Positions 7,949 through 17,976 are shown, numbered from the stretch's first letter. The stretch: 64,000 nucleotides of DNA from Limisphaera sp049537155 (GCF_049537155.1 NZ_JBMVQZ010000017.1:1-64000), one strand, 5' to 3'. Numbers and translations: made by a program. Notes: generated from the sequence alone by a model not told the origin.

Positions 7949-10735
7949 TCAGCTCTGGAGGACTTCCAATGCGGAGCGGGTGTGTTCGGCCTTGTCCCGC
8001 CATTCGGCCAGGCGTCGTTGGTGTTCCTGCAGGACGTGCGGCGGGGCCTTGGCTTGGAACTGCGGGTCGTTGAGGCGTTGTTCCAAGCGGCTGATTTCGT
8101 TCAGGATTTTTTCGAGCTCGCGGGTGAGGCGCGCGGTTTCGGCGGCGACGTCCACCAAGCCTTCCAACGGCAGGTAAAGGTCGCCGAGGGCCGTCCGGCA
8201 GGTGGGGGTGCCGCGTCGGGGCTCGGCTGCGGGGTCGAGTTCGACGGTCTCGGCCTGGAGCAGGAGCTGGAGCACGCGGAGGTCGTGGGAGTCGAGTTCG
8301 CGCGCGGGTTTGAGGATGAACCGGACCTTGCGATTGGCGGGGACACCGGCCAGGCGGCGGAGGTTACGGCCCTCGGTGACGAGGGCGTACCGGGCGTTGA
8401 CGAATTCGTGGATGGCGTCGTCGAGGCGGAAGCGTTGTCGGAGTTCGTCGGGCAGTGGCCGGGGCCAGGGGGCGAAGAGGATGGTGCGACCGCCGCGCTC
8501 CGGTTCGCAGCGTGTGGCGAAGCCCATGCCGTGCCAGAGTTCCTCGGTGATGTGGGGCAGGAAGGGGTGGAAGAGGCGGAGGGTGTGTTCGAGGACGAAG
8601 TCGATGACTGCGAGGGTGTTTTCTTTCTGGCGGGGGTCACCGCCCTGCAGCACGGCTTTGGCGGCCTCGACGTACCAGTCGCAGTATTCGCTCCAGAAGA
8701 AGCGGTAGAGGGTTTGGGTGACTTCGCTGAAGCGGTACTGGGCGAACGCGTCGTGGATTTCGCGGATGGCGGTGTCGAGTTTGATCAGGATCCAGCGGTC
8801 GTCCGCGGTGAGGAGGGCAGGATCGGGCTGTGGGGTGGATGCGGACGGGGTACCCTGGAGCTGGCGGAAGCGGCAGGCGTTCCAGAGTTTGTTGCAGAAG
8901 TTGCGGCCCAGTTCGACGTCTTTTTCGTCGAAGAGGACGTCCTGACCGAGCGGGGCGCTGCGCATGGTGCCGAAGCGGAGGGCGTCTGCGCCGTAACGGT
9001 CCATGAGCTCGAGCGGGTCGGGTGAGTTGCCGAGGCTCTTGCTCATTTTGCGGCCGAGCTTGTCGCGGATGATGCCGGTGAAATAGACGTTGCGGAAGGG
9101 CACGTCGTTCATGAAGCGGAGGCCGGCCATGATCATGCGGGCGACCCAGAAGAAGATGATGTCCGGGCCGGTGACCAGGTCGGTCGTGGGATAGAATCGC
9201 CGGAGGGTGGGGTTTTGGCGGTCCAGGTCGGGTTGGCCGGTCCATCCCATGGTGGCGAAGGGCCAGAGCCAGGAGCTGAACCAGGTGTCGAGCACGTCCG
9301 GATCTTGTGACCAACCGGCGGAGGAGAGTTGTTCTTGGAGGGAGGGGTTGGAGGTGGCGACGACGAGGGTGAGATCGTTCCGGCGCCAGGCGGTTTCGGG
9401 GTCGTCTGCCGGCAGGTGGGCTTCGGCGTTTCGGAGGGCGCCTTCGTCGGGGAAGGTGCGGCTCCAGACGGGGATGCGGTGGCCCCACCAGAGCTGGCGG
9501 CTGATGCACCAGTCTTTCAGGTGGGTGAGCCAGTGGGTGTAGGTTTTGACCCAGCGTTCGGGGTGGAAACGGATTTGCCCCTGTTCGACGACCTGGCGGG
9601 CGCGTTCGACCTCCGGATAGCGAAGGAACCACTGTTCGCTGAGCCGGGGTTCGATGGGGACGTGACTGCGCTGGCTGTAGCCGACGCGGTGGGTGTAGTC
9701 CTCGGTTTTGACGAGGAACCCGAGTTTTTCGAGGTGAGTGACGACGGCCTTGCGTGCCTCGGTGCGGTCGAGGCCTGCAAATCCGTCGCCTGCCTCGGCG
9801 GTCATGCGGCCGTCCGGACCGATGACCACGGTGAAGGGCAGGTTGTGGCGGAGGGCGATTTCGTAGTCGGCCGGGTCGTGGGCCGGGGTGACCTTGACGC
9901 AGCCGGTGCCGAACTCGGGGTCCACGGCTTCGTCGGCGACGATGGGGATGGACTTGTTGCGCAGGGGCAGGAGGACGCGCCGGCCCACCAGGGCGCGGTA
10001 GCGTTCGTCGTGCGGGTGCACGGCGACGGCCTCGTCGCCGAGCATGGTTTCGGGCCGCGTGGTGGCCACGACGAGGTGGCGGTCTGGCAGAGGTTGGTCC
10101 CGGTCATCGAGGAGGGGGTACCGGATGTGCCAGAGGTGGCTTTTTTCCTCGACCCATTCGACCTCCTCGTCGGAGAGGGCGGTGCGTGCGGCGGGGTCCC
10201 AGTTGACCATGCGCAGGCCGCGGTAGATGAGGCCGTCGCGGAAGAGGGCGACAAACACCTTCTGGACGCAGCGGGAGTAGTCCGGGTCCATGGTGAAGCG
10301 GAGCCGGGACCAATCGCAGGAGCAACCGAGGCGTTTGAGTTGTTGGATGATGATGTTGCCGTGTTTTTCCTTCCAGGCCCAGACGTGTTCGAGGAATTTT
10401 TCGCGCCCGAGCTCCTCGCGGTGTTTCATGATTCCCTGTTTCCGGAGGGTTTTTTCCACGACGGCCTGGGTGGCGATGCCGGCGTGGTCGGTGCCGGGCA
10501 GCCAGAGGACCTCGCACCCTTCCATGCGTGCCTTGCGGGCCAGGATGTCCTGGATGGTGTTGTTGAGCACGTGGCCCATGTGCAGCACGCCGGTGACATT
10601 GGGCGGCGGGATGACGATGGAATAGGCGGGTTTGGGGGAGGCCGGGTCGGCCGTAAAAAACCCGCTTTGTTCCCAGGTGGCGTACCATTTGGGTTCCACC
10701 GCCCGTGGGTCGTAGGCTTTCGGAATGTCACTCAT
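7949..10735 (-). CDS. valS: Valyl-tRNA synthetase
   Basis: A 928-residue class I aminoacyl-tRNA synthetase that charges tRNA(Val). The HIGH motif appears as NVTGVLHMGHVLNNTIQD near residue 45 and the KMSKS loop as KLGRKMSKSLGNSPDPLE near 560. The CP1 editing domain contains TTRPETMLGDEAVAVHP near 230. The anticodon-binding domain contains the helix ending RFFWSEYCDWYVEAAK, and the C-terminal roughly 70 residues form the Val-specific coiled coil that clamps the tRNA. It is full length for a bacterial ValRS. It converges with yjbQ; no terminator hairpin is obvious between them. Its start codon lies 9 bases after a candidate -10 box. Confidence 0.97.
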   Translation of the reverse strand: MSDIPKAYDPRAVEPKWYATWEQSGFFTADPASPKPAYSIVIPPPNVTGVLHMGHVLNNTIQDILARKARMEGCEVLWLPGTDHAGIATQAVVEKTLRKQGIMKHREELGREKFLEHVWAWKEKHGNIIIQQLKRLGCSCDWSRLRFTMDPDYSRCVQKVFVALFRDGLIYRGLRMVNWDPAARTALSDEEVEWVEEKSHLWHIRYPLLDDRDQPLPDRHLVVATTRPETMLGDEAVAVHPHDERYRALVGRRVLLPLRNKSIPIVADEAVDPEFGTGCVKVTPAHDPADYEIALRHNLPFTVVIGPDGRMTAEAGDGFAGLDRTEARKAVVTHLEKLGFLVKTEDYTHRVGYSQRSHVPIEPRLSEQWFLRYPEVERARQVVEQGQIRFHPERWVKTYTHWLTHLKDWCISRQLWWGHRIPVWSRTFPDEGALRNAEAHLPADDPETAWRRNDLTLVVATSNPSLQEQLSSAGWSQDPDVLDTWFSSWLWPFATMGWTGQPDLDRQNPTLRRFYPTTDLVTGPDIIFFWVARMIMAGLRFMNDVPFRNVYFTGIIRDKLGRKMSKSLGNSPDPLELMDRYGADALRFGTMRSAPLGQDVLFDEKDVELGRNFCNKLWNACRFRQLQGTPSASTPQPDPALLTADDRWILIKLDTAIREIHDAFAQYRFSEVTQTLYRFFWSEYCDWYVEAAKAVLQGGDPRQKENTLAVIDFVLEHTLRLFHPFLPHITEELWHGMGFATRCEPERGGRTILFAPWPRPLPDELRQRFRLDDAIHEFVNARYALVTEGRNLRRLAGVPANRKVRFILKPARELDSHDLRVLQLLLQAETVELDPAAEPRRGTPTCRTALGDLYLPLEGLVDVAAETARLTRELEKILNEISRLEQRLNDPQFQAKAPPHVLQEHQRRLAEWRDKAEHTRSALEVLQS

Positions 10736-10744
10736 GGCCTGTGC

Positions 10745-10774
10745 ACTTTAGCGAAGAGTGGAATGCTGCGGCAA
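10745..10774 (-). promoter_or_regulatory. Candidate promoter of valS
   Basis: On the minus strand TTGCCG (10774-10769) and TAAAGT (10750-10745) are 18 bases apart. The -10 ends 9 bases before the valS ATG at 10735, predicting a leader of only about 2-3 bases. No Shine-Dalgarno motif is visible in that interval. Confidence 0.4.
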
Positions 10775-10898
10775 TCCCGGGTCGGGCAGGCCCGGACCGA
10801 TGGGGTGTGGCCGGTGTCTACCGGGCGTGGCGGTGGGCTTGGGGAATCCGGCCGGCTGATCAGGGGACCGGCTGCTGGTGGGGGACTTTGAGAGGGTC

Positions 10899-13800
10899 TC
10901 AGGGCGGTGTGGCCTCCAGGAGCTTTTGGAAGGCGGGGTTCTGGTTGAGCGGCCTGAACCGGGGATCTTGTCGGGCCAGTGCGCGCAGGTTGGAAGCGCC
11001 GGGGTTGGTTCGCAGGCGGGCGTCGCTGAGTTCGAAGGCGCGGCGGAGTGCGGGGATGGCCTCGGCGGTTTTCTGGAGGATGGCTTTCATGGCGGCCAGG
11101 TCGTACCAGGCCTCGGGATGGGCGGGGTTGATTTGGACGAGCCGTTCGAGGGCGGTTTCGAGTCGGGGGTACTCACCGAGGGAGACATAGGCCTGGGCGA
11201 CAGCGAGGATGGCGCCGGCCGGGGCCTGGGGATTGCGGACGATGTTGTCGAAGATTTCGAAGGCCCGATTGCTCTGTCCGAGGGAGAGGTAGGTGGCGGC
11301 CAGGTCGAGAGCGTTTTGGTAGTCGGCCGGGTTGGTGGCGAGCGTACGCTCCATGGCGGCGAGGTTGGGCACACCGGGGAGTTGGGCGGTGTGCCCGGCA
11401 TCCCGGACTGTGCGGAGCCGTCGGGCCAGGTCGGTTACCTGCTCGTTGTAGGGGTCGAGTTTCCGGCAGGTCTCGGCGATGAGGTAGGCGTCCTCGTAGC
11501 GTTGGAGGGAGATGAGGAGCTGGCAGTAGCGGAAGACGGCTTCCGGGCTGTAGGGGCAGAAGGCGAACGCCTGCCGAAAGGCGAAATCGGCCTCACGAAC
11601 CATGCGATCGCGGACGGCGGTCCAGTGTGCGATCTGGGCCTGTTGTGCGGCGCGATCGGGCAGCGGGTTGGCCTGGAGCTGGGCCAGTTTGGCGTTGGCC
11701 TCGGCGACCCGCCAGGCGTAGACGCCGGCGATGGAGCTGCGCAGTTTGGAGAAGGATTTCTGGGCCTGATCGTCGCGGGCGAATTTGGGATCGCCCTTGA
11801 ACCCGGCGAAGTTGCGGCGCAGGTAGACCCTTTCGGCCCATTCGACGATTTCTTTGACGGGTGTGTCGTAGGTGATCCAGTTGCCGATCAGCCGTTCTGA
11901 GTAGTGCGACCAGAAATGGTGATCGCGTGCGAGGATTTCCTCGCTCAGCTCGGGCAGCGGCTCGCGGTTGACCTTCATGATGATGCCGAAGGGCACGAGA
12001 TGCGGGTACATCCAGTCGAGGGGGAAGCTTTCCTCCACATAGAACTCGTGGTCCGGGTTTTTATCGAACATGACCTTGGCGATGAGCCCGTTGATGGCCA
12101 TGACCGAGACCTGGCCGGAGACCTGGACCTTTTGATCGGGCCCGCTTCCGACGAGGGAGACGTTCTCTCCGGGTTTGAGTTGGTTGAGCCGGAGGCGGCG
12201 CGCGGCATCCTCGATGTACTGGTTGAAACAGCGTTGGGAATCATCGGGCGTGGCGATGTAGATCTCGAGATCGGGATAGAGACCGCCCTTGCTGCGGGCC
12301 AGCAGACCCGGGTAGGCCTCCTCGAGGAGGAGCCGGTTCAGACGGATGCGGGTGTGCAGGCGGGGGTTTTGTTGGATGAATTTGCGCACGTGGTCGGAGA
12401 GCTGGACATGGGCAAAGCGCTGTGGGGTATAGAGGGGCTCCAGGCTTTCGAGGGCGGCGATTCGCTGGCGCAGGGATTCGAGCCGGCGTTTCTGGTGTTC
12501 GGAGTGTGTCAGGCCCAGCAGGCGATCTTCCAGAGCGGCTTTTTGGGCGCGGAGCTTTCCGAGTTCGCGCATGGCGTTGTAATCGCGTTCGATGATGGCA
12601 TTGAGATCCCGTGCCAGGGCTTTGAGATCCGGGTTTTGGGCCAGGCTCCGGCGGGTCCGTTCGCTCAGGTTCGTGTAGAGAAAGGCCGAGACCGGATCGG
12701 CCTGGGCGCGAAGTTTTTCCACGAAACCGGGCAGGAAGTCTTCAGTTTTGAAGTAGGAGGTCCCGGTGCGCCGACGTTTTTCGATGGCGTCGCCCAGGGC
12801 GGTGAGGGGCCGGTCCAGAAGCATGCAGGCCAGTCGGGCCAGCAGATTGGTCCGGTAGTTCAGGCGGGACTCTTCCTCGGTGCGGAACAGTTCTTGAAAG
12901 AATGGTGTGTCGTACTTGACCTGTTCGCTTTTGTTGTAGTGAGCGCGGATGTACATGAGGTAGGTGCCGTCCGCCAGGGCGTTCTGGGTGATGATGTAGA
13001 CATCGCGGCGGTCGAAGTCGGGGTCGCGCGGTTTGCATCGCGGGGGGATGAAACTTTCGCAAAAGATGGTGTAGGTGGGGCAGAAACGGCCGGGGTCGGT
13101 CCCTCCGTAGAGGACGGCGTTTCGCGCCATTTCCGGGTAGACGAATTTGCTTTTTTCGGGGTCCTTGAGGTACTGGGCGCGCAGTTGACGGTCGTAGGTG
13201 AGTTTGCCGTCCGGTCCGACGAAGGGCGGGCAGAACATGTCGTGACCGAACCAGTAACCGAAGAGGTGGCCGCGCTGCTCGTTTTCGAACCAGTTGTTCA
13301 TGAACGAATAGGCGGGCATGAGGGCGAACATGGCCAGGGTGATGGCCAGGGGGGCGCGTTGCCGGTACCAGGCGCAAGCGCCGATGAAGGCCACGGTCAT
13401 GCCCACCAGCATGAGGCCGGCGTAGATGGGCAGGCCGTATTGATCCGGTTCAAAGGCCCGGGCGATGCCGGTGAAGAAGAGCCGGATGGGTCCCGTGCCC
13501 GGTTCGCCTCCGAACAGTTCCTCGATGCGGAAGCTCAGGGACATGACGGCCAGGGCGAAGGCGATGGCACCGCCCCAGAGACCGCGGGTGCGGAAGGCGG
13601 CGAAGTGGGTGGCCATGTAGGCGGCGATGAGGGTCAGGCCGTATCCGACCAGCAGGGCCACGCAGACGTGCGAGGCGGTGAAGAAGACGCGGATGAGCTC
13701 GCGGGCGGCGCGATCGGGCGGAGGGTTGAGGAGGATCATCAGGAGGACACCCAGGCAGAGGTAGATGGCGGTGACGCCGATGATCCAGGCGCGTTCGCGC

Positions 13801-15020
13801 TGTTGCATGCGCCGCAGGAAGAGGAAGGGGACGATGGCGATGAACATGAAGACCCAGCTGAACTCGTCGGCCACGCCCTCGATCAGCATCCCCAGTTGCA
13901 TGAGGAAGCGCAGCGGGTCGGTGAGGAAGTTGGTGGGGTTGGCCTTTTCGTACTGTCCGCGTGTCAGGGCGTGCCAGAAGCCTTCCTCGGTGCGGGGGTA
14001 ACCCCACTGCATGGGCGGGTTGGCCATGCCGGCGATGGGCATGTAGAGGTAGAACGAAACGCCCAGGAAGAAGAGCAGTCCGCAGATCAGCACCGGCCTC
14101 CAATAGGTCCCCAGTTTGGAGGTCTTGGCGTAGAGCCAGCCCAGTGTGGCCAGCGAGCCCAGTCCGACCATGTTGAAGATGACGAACATCATGTTGAGCT
14201 GGCCGGGCGGGCTTTGGAAGGTGGGGAGCTTGCCCATGGCGTAGGCCAGCAGGCCGAGGAGGTAGACGATGCTGTTGGCCAGGACGAAGTCGCGTCCCAG
14301 GGCCGGTCGGGCGGCGATGATGGCGACTTCGATGCCCATGGCGGCCACCAGGAGGGACTGGTGGTTGGTGAAGCAGATCCCGAACATGAAGAAGGCCCAG
14401 TAGAGGTACCGCCATTGCTCGGGGGCGTAAATCCACCGCAGGAGGAAGAGCATGACCAGCACCAGCGAGAGCACACTGAGGGAGTAGACCTCCACGATGA
14501 CGGACTGGCTCCACATGAAGCCGTTGAACCCGAGGAGGCCGCCGGCGACGAAGCCCGAGACCATGCAGATGGCGCTTTCCCATCGGCCGGTCATGGCCCG
14601 AAGCTCTTCCAGGCCTTCCATGAGCATGCTGCTGCCGCGGGAGACCAGCAGCCCCAGGAATCCGCAAGCCAGGGCTCCGGCAAAGGCGCTGGCCAGGGCC
14701 ACACGCCAGGCAATGTTGGACCAGGGCAGGTGGGTCCAGAGCCAGGTGTAGAGCGTCCAGACGGGATAGCCGGGCGGGTGGGGGATGCCGGCGTAGTAAC
14801 TGGCCACGGCCAGTTCGCCGCAGTCCTCCAAGGTCAGGTCGGGCGCCAGGGTCCAGAGGTAAGCGATGAAGACCGTGAGAGCGGTGAGGGCGAAGGTGAG
14901 CCAGTCCACCCGACGGAACAGCGGCGGCATGGCCGGCCGGGTCGCGGCGGGTGCCGCGGCCGGGGCGGGCGACGGCTGGCTCGTGCCGGTTTTGCTGCCG
15001 GTTGGCTTGTTGGTACCCAT
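10899..15020 (-). CDS. DUF2723 multi-pass membrane protein with C-terminal TPR region
   Basis: A roughly 1373-residue protein. The N-terminal 600 residues form a polytopic membrane domain with about 12 hydrophobic helices. It carries the DUF2723 signature: DLTLEDCGELAVASYYAG, then PHPPGYPVWTLYTWLW, which resembles GT-C membrane glycosyltransferases with an acidic residue in the first external loop. Residues about 620-1150 are soluble, with a coiled-coil stretch (repeated Leu/Arg/Gln heptads around 830-900). The last 170 residues are tetratricopeptide-like helices (NPADYQNALDLAATYLSLG and similar). DUF2723 proteins are thought to transfer sugars at the membrane, mainly in Bacteroidota, but function here is inference. 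Alternative starts at 15062 and 15098 add a cationic leader; ATG 15020 is chosen because a TGGACA-N18-TCTAGT promoter candidate lies just upstream (about 15067-15096, minus strand). Confidence 0.75.
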   Translation of the reverse strand: MGTNKPTGSKTGTSQPSPAPAAAPAATRPAMPPLFRRVDWLTFALTALTVFIAYLWTLAPDLTLEDCGELAVASYYAGIPHPPGYPVWTLYTWLWTHLPWSNIAWRVALASAFAGALACGFLGLLVSRGSSMLMEGLEELRAMTGRWESAICMVSGFVAGGLLGFNGFMWSQSVIVEVYSLSVLSLVLVMLFLLRWIYAPEQWRYLYWAFFMFGICFTNHQSLLVAAMGIEVAIIAARPALGRDFVLANSIVYLLGLLAYAMGKLPTFQSPPGQLNMMFVIFNMVGLGSLATLGWLYAKTSKLGTYWRPVLICGLLFFLGVSFYLYMPIAGMANPPMQWGYPRTEEGFWHALTRGQYEKANPTNFLTDPLRFLMQLGMLIEGVADEFSWVFMFIAIVPFLFLRRMQQRERAWIIGVTAIYLCLGVLLMILLNPPPDRAARELIRVFFTASHVCVALLVGYGLTLIAAYMATHFAAFRTRGLWGGAIAFALAVMSLSFRIEELFGGEPGTGPIRLFFTGIARAFEPDQYGLPIYAGLMLVGMTVAFIGACAWYRQRAPLAITLAMFALMPAYSFMNNWFENEQRGHLFGYWFGHDMFCPPFVGPDGKLTYDRQLRAQYLKDPEKSKFVYPEMARNAVLYGGTDPGRFCPTYTIFCESFIPPRCKPRDPDFDRRDVYIITQNALADGTYLMYIRAHYNKSEQVKYDTPFFQELFRTEEESRLNYRTNLLARLACMLLDRPLTALGDAIEKRRRTGTSYFKTEDFLPGFVEKLRAQADPVSAFLYTNLSERTRRSLAQNPDLKALARDLNAIIERDYNAMRELGKLRAQKAALEDRLLGLTHSEHQKRRLESLRQRIAALESLEPLYTPQRFAHVQLSDHVRKFIQQNPRLHTRIRLNRLLLEEAYPGLLARSKGGLYPDLEIYIATPDDSQRCFNQYIEDAARRLRLNQLKPGENVSLVGSGPDQKVQVSGQVSVMAINGLIAKVMFDKNPDHEFYVEESFPLDWMYPHLVPFGIIMKVNREPLPELSEEILARDHHFWSHYSERLIGNWITYDTPVKEIVEWAERVYLRRNFAGFKGDPKFARDDQAQKSFSKLRSSIAGVYAWRVAEANAKLAQLQANPLPDRAAQQAQIAHWTAVRDRMVREADFAFRQAFAFCPYSPEAVFRYCQLLISLQRYEDAYLIAETCRKLDPYNEQVTDLARRLRTVRDAGHTAQLPGVPNLAAMERTLATNPADYQNALDLAATYLSLGQSNRAFEIFDNIVRNPQAPAGAILAVAQAYVSLGEYPRLETALERLVQINPAHPEAWYDLAAMKAILQKTAEAIPALRRAFELSDARLRTNPGASNLRALARQDPRFRPLNQNPAFQKLLEATPP

Positions 15021-15439
15021 GCGGTTCAGCGATTCTTGGCGCGGTGTTTTCGAACGGTGCATCACTAGACCGAAGCGGCAGTCTGTTTGTCCATTCAAAA
15101 GTGGGCGACAGCGAGAGGAGGCTTTCCTGCCGCCGGTGCGGGCCGGTGTGGGCGCGGCGGGTCGAGACCACCGGCGTCCGGCATGCCGGAGCTTCAGCCG
15201 GGAACGGTCGGTGGCCCTGCTTCTGCCGGCCGGTCCACGGATCGAACGGCGGTGCCGTCCTCGTGCTGCTGCAAGGTTACGACCGGGGAGATCCGGTTTG
15301 CGCTCAATTCGGGGGGGCTGATGCGGGGGGCGGGTCGGGCCGGTTGCATTCCCTTGGCGGCGTTGGTGCGGGTGCTGCTTGAGATTCTGGGTGAGCCGGG
15401 TAGTGTGGGGGCGCCCCGGGCGGGGATGAGAAGTCGGGG
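15021..15439. other. Divergent intergenic region between the DUF2723 gene and coaX
   Basis: No protein with recognisable features and no RNA gene is visible. Overlapping open frames here are shadows with random composition. It contains the candidate coaX promoter on the plus strand and a possible promoter for the minus-strand membrane protein gene. The birA gene that often precedes coaX is absent. Confidence 0.6.
15379..15406 (+). promoter_or_regulatory. Candidate promoter of coaX
   Basis: TTGAGA at 15379-15384 and TAGTGT at 15401-15406 with a 16-base spacer, giving a leader of about 27 bases to the coaX ATG at 15440. The -10 shares the TAGnnT pattern of several other candidates in this window. 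Confidence 0.4.
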
Positions 15440-16201
15440 ATGGTGTTGTTGATCGACATTGGGAACACGCACACGCACATCGGCCTGGCGGGCGGGGATC
15501 GCGTGGTGCGGCAGACGGAGGTGCGGACGCGGGACTGGTGGACCGGCCGGGCCGGGCGTGAACTGGGACGCTGGGTCGGGCGGCGCCGGATTGACGGTGC
15601 GGTGTTGGCCAGCGTGGTGCCGCGGGTGACGCCGCGGGTGCGGGCGGTCGTGCGGCGGTGCTGGGGGTTGCGGCCGCTGGAATTGAACGCGGCGACGCTG
15701 CGCGGGCTGGAGCTGGATTATCCGCGTCCGGAGACGATCGGGGCTGATCGGCTGGCGAATGCGGTGGCGGCCCGCCACAGGTTTGGGGCGCCGGTGGTTG
15801 TGGTGGATTTCGGGACGGCGGTGACGTTCGATGTGGTGGACGGGCGGGGATGTTACGTGGGGGGCGTGATTGCGCCGGGCCTGGCTGCCATGACGGAGTA
15901 TTTGCACGAACGGACGGCGCTGTTGCCGCGGATTCGGTTGCGCCGGTGCACGCGTGTGGTGGGGCGGAGTACGGAGGAGGCCATGCTGGCGGGTGCGTAT
16001 TACGGGTATCCGGGTTTGGTGGAGGCGATCCTGGAACGGATCCGGAAGGAGTTGAGGGTTCGGCGGCTGCCGGTGGTGGTCACCGGCGGTTATGCGGAGC
16101 TGATGGCCGGACGCATCCGTCGGATTCGGGCGCTGTGTCCGGATCTGACCCTGGAAGGGTTGCGCCTGACCTGGGTGGCGCATCACGGGACGGCCGGGTA
16201 G
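15440..16201 (+). CDS. coaX: Type III pantothenate kinase
   Basis: A 253-residue kinase of the ASKHA fold that phosphorylates pantothenate in the first committed step of coenzyme A synthesis. The N-terminal phosphate loop is LLIDIGNTHTHIGLA (catalytic Asp near residue 5). The pantothenate-binding GADRLANAVAA is near residue 105, VVVVDFGTAVTFDVV near 120 and GGVIAPGL near 140; the C-terminal VVVTGGYAELM is the second nucleotide motif. CoaX enzymes need a monovalent cation and resist CoA feedback. panD, upstream in the same pathway, lies at 23.5 kb. The gene converges with the PilB gene. Confidence 0.95.
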   Translation: MVLLIDIGNTHTHIGLAGGDRVVRQTEVRTRDWWTGRAGRELGRWVGRRRIDGAVLASVVPRVTPRVRAVVRRCWGLRPLELNAATLRGLELDYPRPETIGADRLANAVAARHRFGAPVVVVDFGTAVTFDVVDGRGCYVGGVIAPGLAAMTEYLHERTALLPRIRLRRCTRVVGRSTEEAMLAGAYYGYPGLVEAILERIRKELRVRRLPVVVTGGYAELMAGRIRRIRALCPDLTLEGLRLTWVAHHGTAG

Positions 16202-16233
16202 GGCCGATCCCCGGTTGTTCGGAGCGGGTGCGG

Positions 16234-17970
16234 TCAGTGTGACATGGTGAGCACCAGGACCTGTTCGAGAGTCGAAAGGCCCTCGCGAGCGCGGTCCAGG
16301 GCGACCATACGGAGCGTTTTCATGCCCTGGCGGATGGCGACCTGTGTGATTTCGTGCGAATTGGCGCGGGCGATGATGAGCCTGCGGATTTCGTCGGTGA
16401 CGGTCATGGCCTCGATGATGGCCATGCGACCGGCGTAACCGGAATTGCGGCAGCGTTCGCAGCCGCGGCCACGGTAGAGGGTGACGCCCTCGAAGAGGGC
16501 GGGATCGATCTGGAGGTCTTGGAACATTTTGGCCGGGTAGGAGACGGGCTCCTTGCAGTGTGAACAGATTTTGCGCATGAGCCGCTGGGCACAGGAGAGG
16601 ATGACGGAGGAGGAGATGAGGAAGGGGGCGATGCCCATTTCATCGAGGCGGGTGATGGCGCCGGCGGCGTCGTTGCAGTGCATGGTGGAGAGGACCTGAT
16701 GCCCGGTGAGGGCGGCCTCGATGGCGATCTCGGCGGTTTCGGTATCGCGGATTTCGCCGATCATGATGATGTCGGGGTCCTGGCGGAGGATGGAGCGGAG
16801 GGCGTTGGCGAAGGTGAGTCCGATTTCCTTTCGGACGGGGACCTGGTTGATGCCGGGGATTTGGAATTCGACGGGGTCCTCGACGGTGATGATGTTGTAC
16901 ATGGGGTTGTTGAGTTCGTTGAGGGCGGAGTAGAGGGTGGTGGTTTTGCCGGAGCCGGTGGGGCCGGTGACCAGCAGGAGGCCGTGGGGGGCGTCCACGG
17001 CGGCCTTGACCCGCTGGTAGGTATCGGGATCGAGTCCCAATTGGTCGAGGCTGCCGGAGAGGTTCGACTTGTCGAGCACGCGGAGGACGATTTTTTCGCC
17101 GTGGACGGTGGGCAGGATGGAGACGCGCAGGTCGTAGTCGCGGCCGCCGACGCGGACGCGCATGCGGCCGTCCTGGGGGAGGCGCCGCTCGGCGATGTCC
17201 AGGTTGGACATGATTTTGAAGCGGGAGACCAGCGGCAGGTACATGCTCTTGGGCGGCGGGGTGACGTCGTGCAGCACGCCGTCGATGCGGTAGCGCAGGC
17301 GGACGGTTTTTTCGAACGGTTCGAGGTGGATGTCGCTGGCGCGTTCCTTGATTCCCTGCACGAGGATGAGGTTGGCCAGTTTGATGACCGGGGCTTCCTC
17401 GCTGGAGGCGGCCAGTTGGTCGAGGTTGACCTCTTCGACGGCGTCGCGGGCGACCTCGACTTCGTCGGCTTCGGCCTCGGCCTCGGCCTTTTGGGTGTCC
17501 TGGATGAACTGCTCGATGCTGCCGCTTTTGGCGGCGTCCAGGCTGCTGAGTTTGTCCAGGATGGCGCGTTCGGGGGCGATCAGGGGTTGGACATCGAGTC
17601 TGGTGGTGCGTTTGATGTCGTCCAGTGCCAGGACGTTGAGCGGGTCGGCCATCGCCACGAAGAGTTTGTCCTCGAGTCGGGCGATGGGGATGACCTTGTG
17701 ATTTTGGGCCAGGTCGCGCGGGAGGAGTTCGGCCACCTCGAGTGGGATGGTGAGTCGGGCGAGGTTGACGGGCGGGACGTTGAGGACGCGGCCCATCGAA
17801 ACGATGAGGTCCGTTTCGCCGACGCAGCCCTTGTCCTGGATGAGCTTGACGAGCCGCGTGCCCTCCTTGCGCTGGATTTCCATCAATTCGGCGACCTGCT
17901 CGGAGGTGAGCAGGCCGTCCTCGACCAGCGCGTCGGCGATGCGTTCTCCGAATGTCTTGATCGGCGGCAT
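16234..17970 (-). CDS. pilB: GspE/PilB family secretion or type IV pilus assembly ATPase
   Basis: A 578-residue hexameric motor ATPase that powers pilus or pseudopilus assembly at the inner membrane. An MshEN-type N-terminal domain (residues about 10-140) is followed by an acidic linker rich in Glu/Ala (about 160-185). The ATPase core has Walker A GPTGSGKT at 336-343, an Asp box near 362-366, Walker B IIMIGEIRD at 401-409, and a His box around 423-432. Two Cys pairs (469/472 and 504/507) form the zinc-binding tetracysteine motif. I choose PilB over GspE on the long N-terminal half, but the distinction is not certain. A TPR/MshEN protein is encoded 6 bases upstream. No pilC or pilin gene is in the window. 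Confidence 0.88.
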   Translation of the reverse strand: MPPIKTFGERIADALVEDGLLTSEQVAELMEIQRKEGTRLVKLIQDKGCVGETDLIVSMGRVLNVPPVNLARLTIPLEVAELLPRDLAQNHKVIPIARLEDKLFVAMADPLNVLALDDIKRTTRLDVQPLIAPERAILDKLSSLDAAKSGSIEQFIQDTQKAEAEAEADEVEVARDAVEEVNLDQLAASSEEAPVIKLANLILVQGIKERASDIHLEPFEKTVRLRYRIDGVLHDVTPPPKSMYLPLVSRFKIMSNLDIAERRLPQDGRMRVRVGGRDYDLRVSILPTVHGEKIVLRVLDKSNLSGSLDQLGLDPDTYQRVKAAVDAPHGLLLVTGPTGSGKTTTLYSALNELNNPMYNIITVEDPVEFQIPGINQVPVRKEIGLTFANALRSILRQDPDIIMIGEIRDTETAEIAIEAALTGHQVLSTMHCNDAAGAITRLDEMGIAPFLISSSVILSCAQRLMRKICSHCKEPVSYPAKMFQDLQIDPALFEGVTLYRGRGCERCRNSGYAGRMAIIEAMTVTDEIRRLIIARANSHEITQVAIRQGMKTLRMVALDRAREGLSTLEQVLVLTMSH

Positions 17971-17976
17971 GGCAGA

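Noticed and set aside
11904..15068. A plus-strand open frame of over 1000 codons opposite the DUF2723 gene
   Set aside because: Low-complexity Gly/Glu/Val/Gln/His sequence with no family motif; the minus frame has the DUF2723 signature, membrane helices and TPRs.
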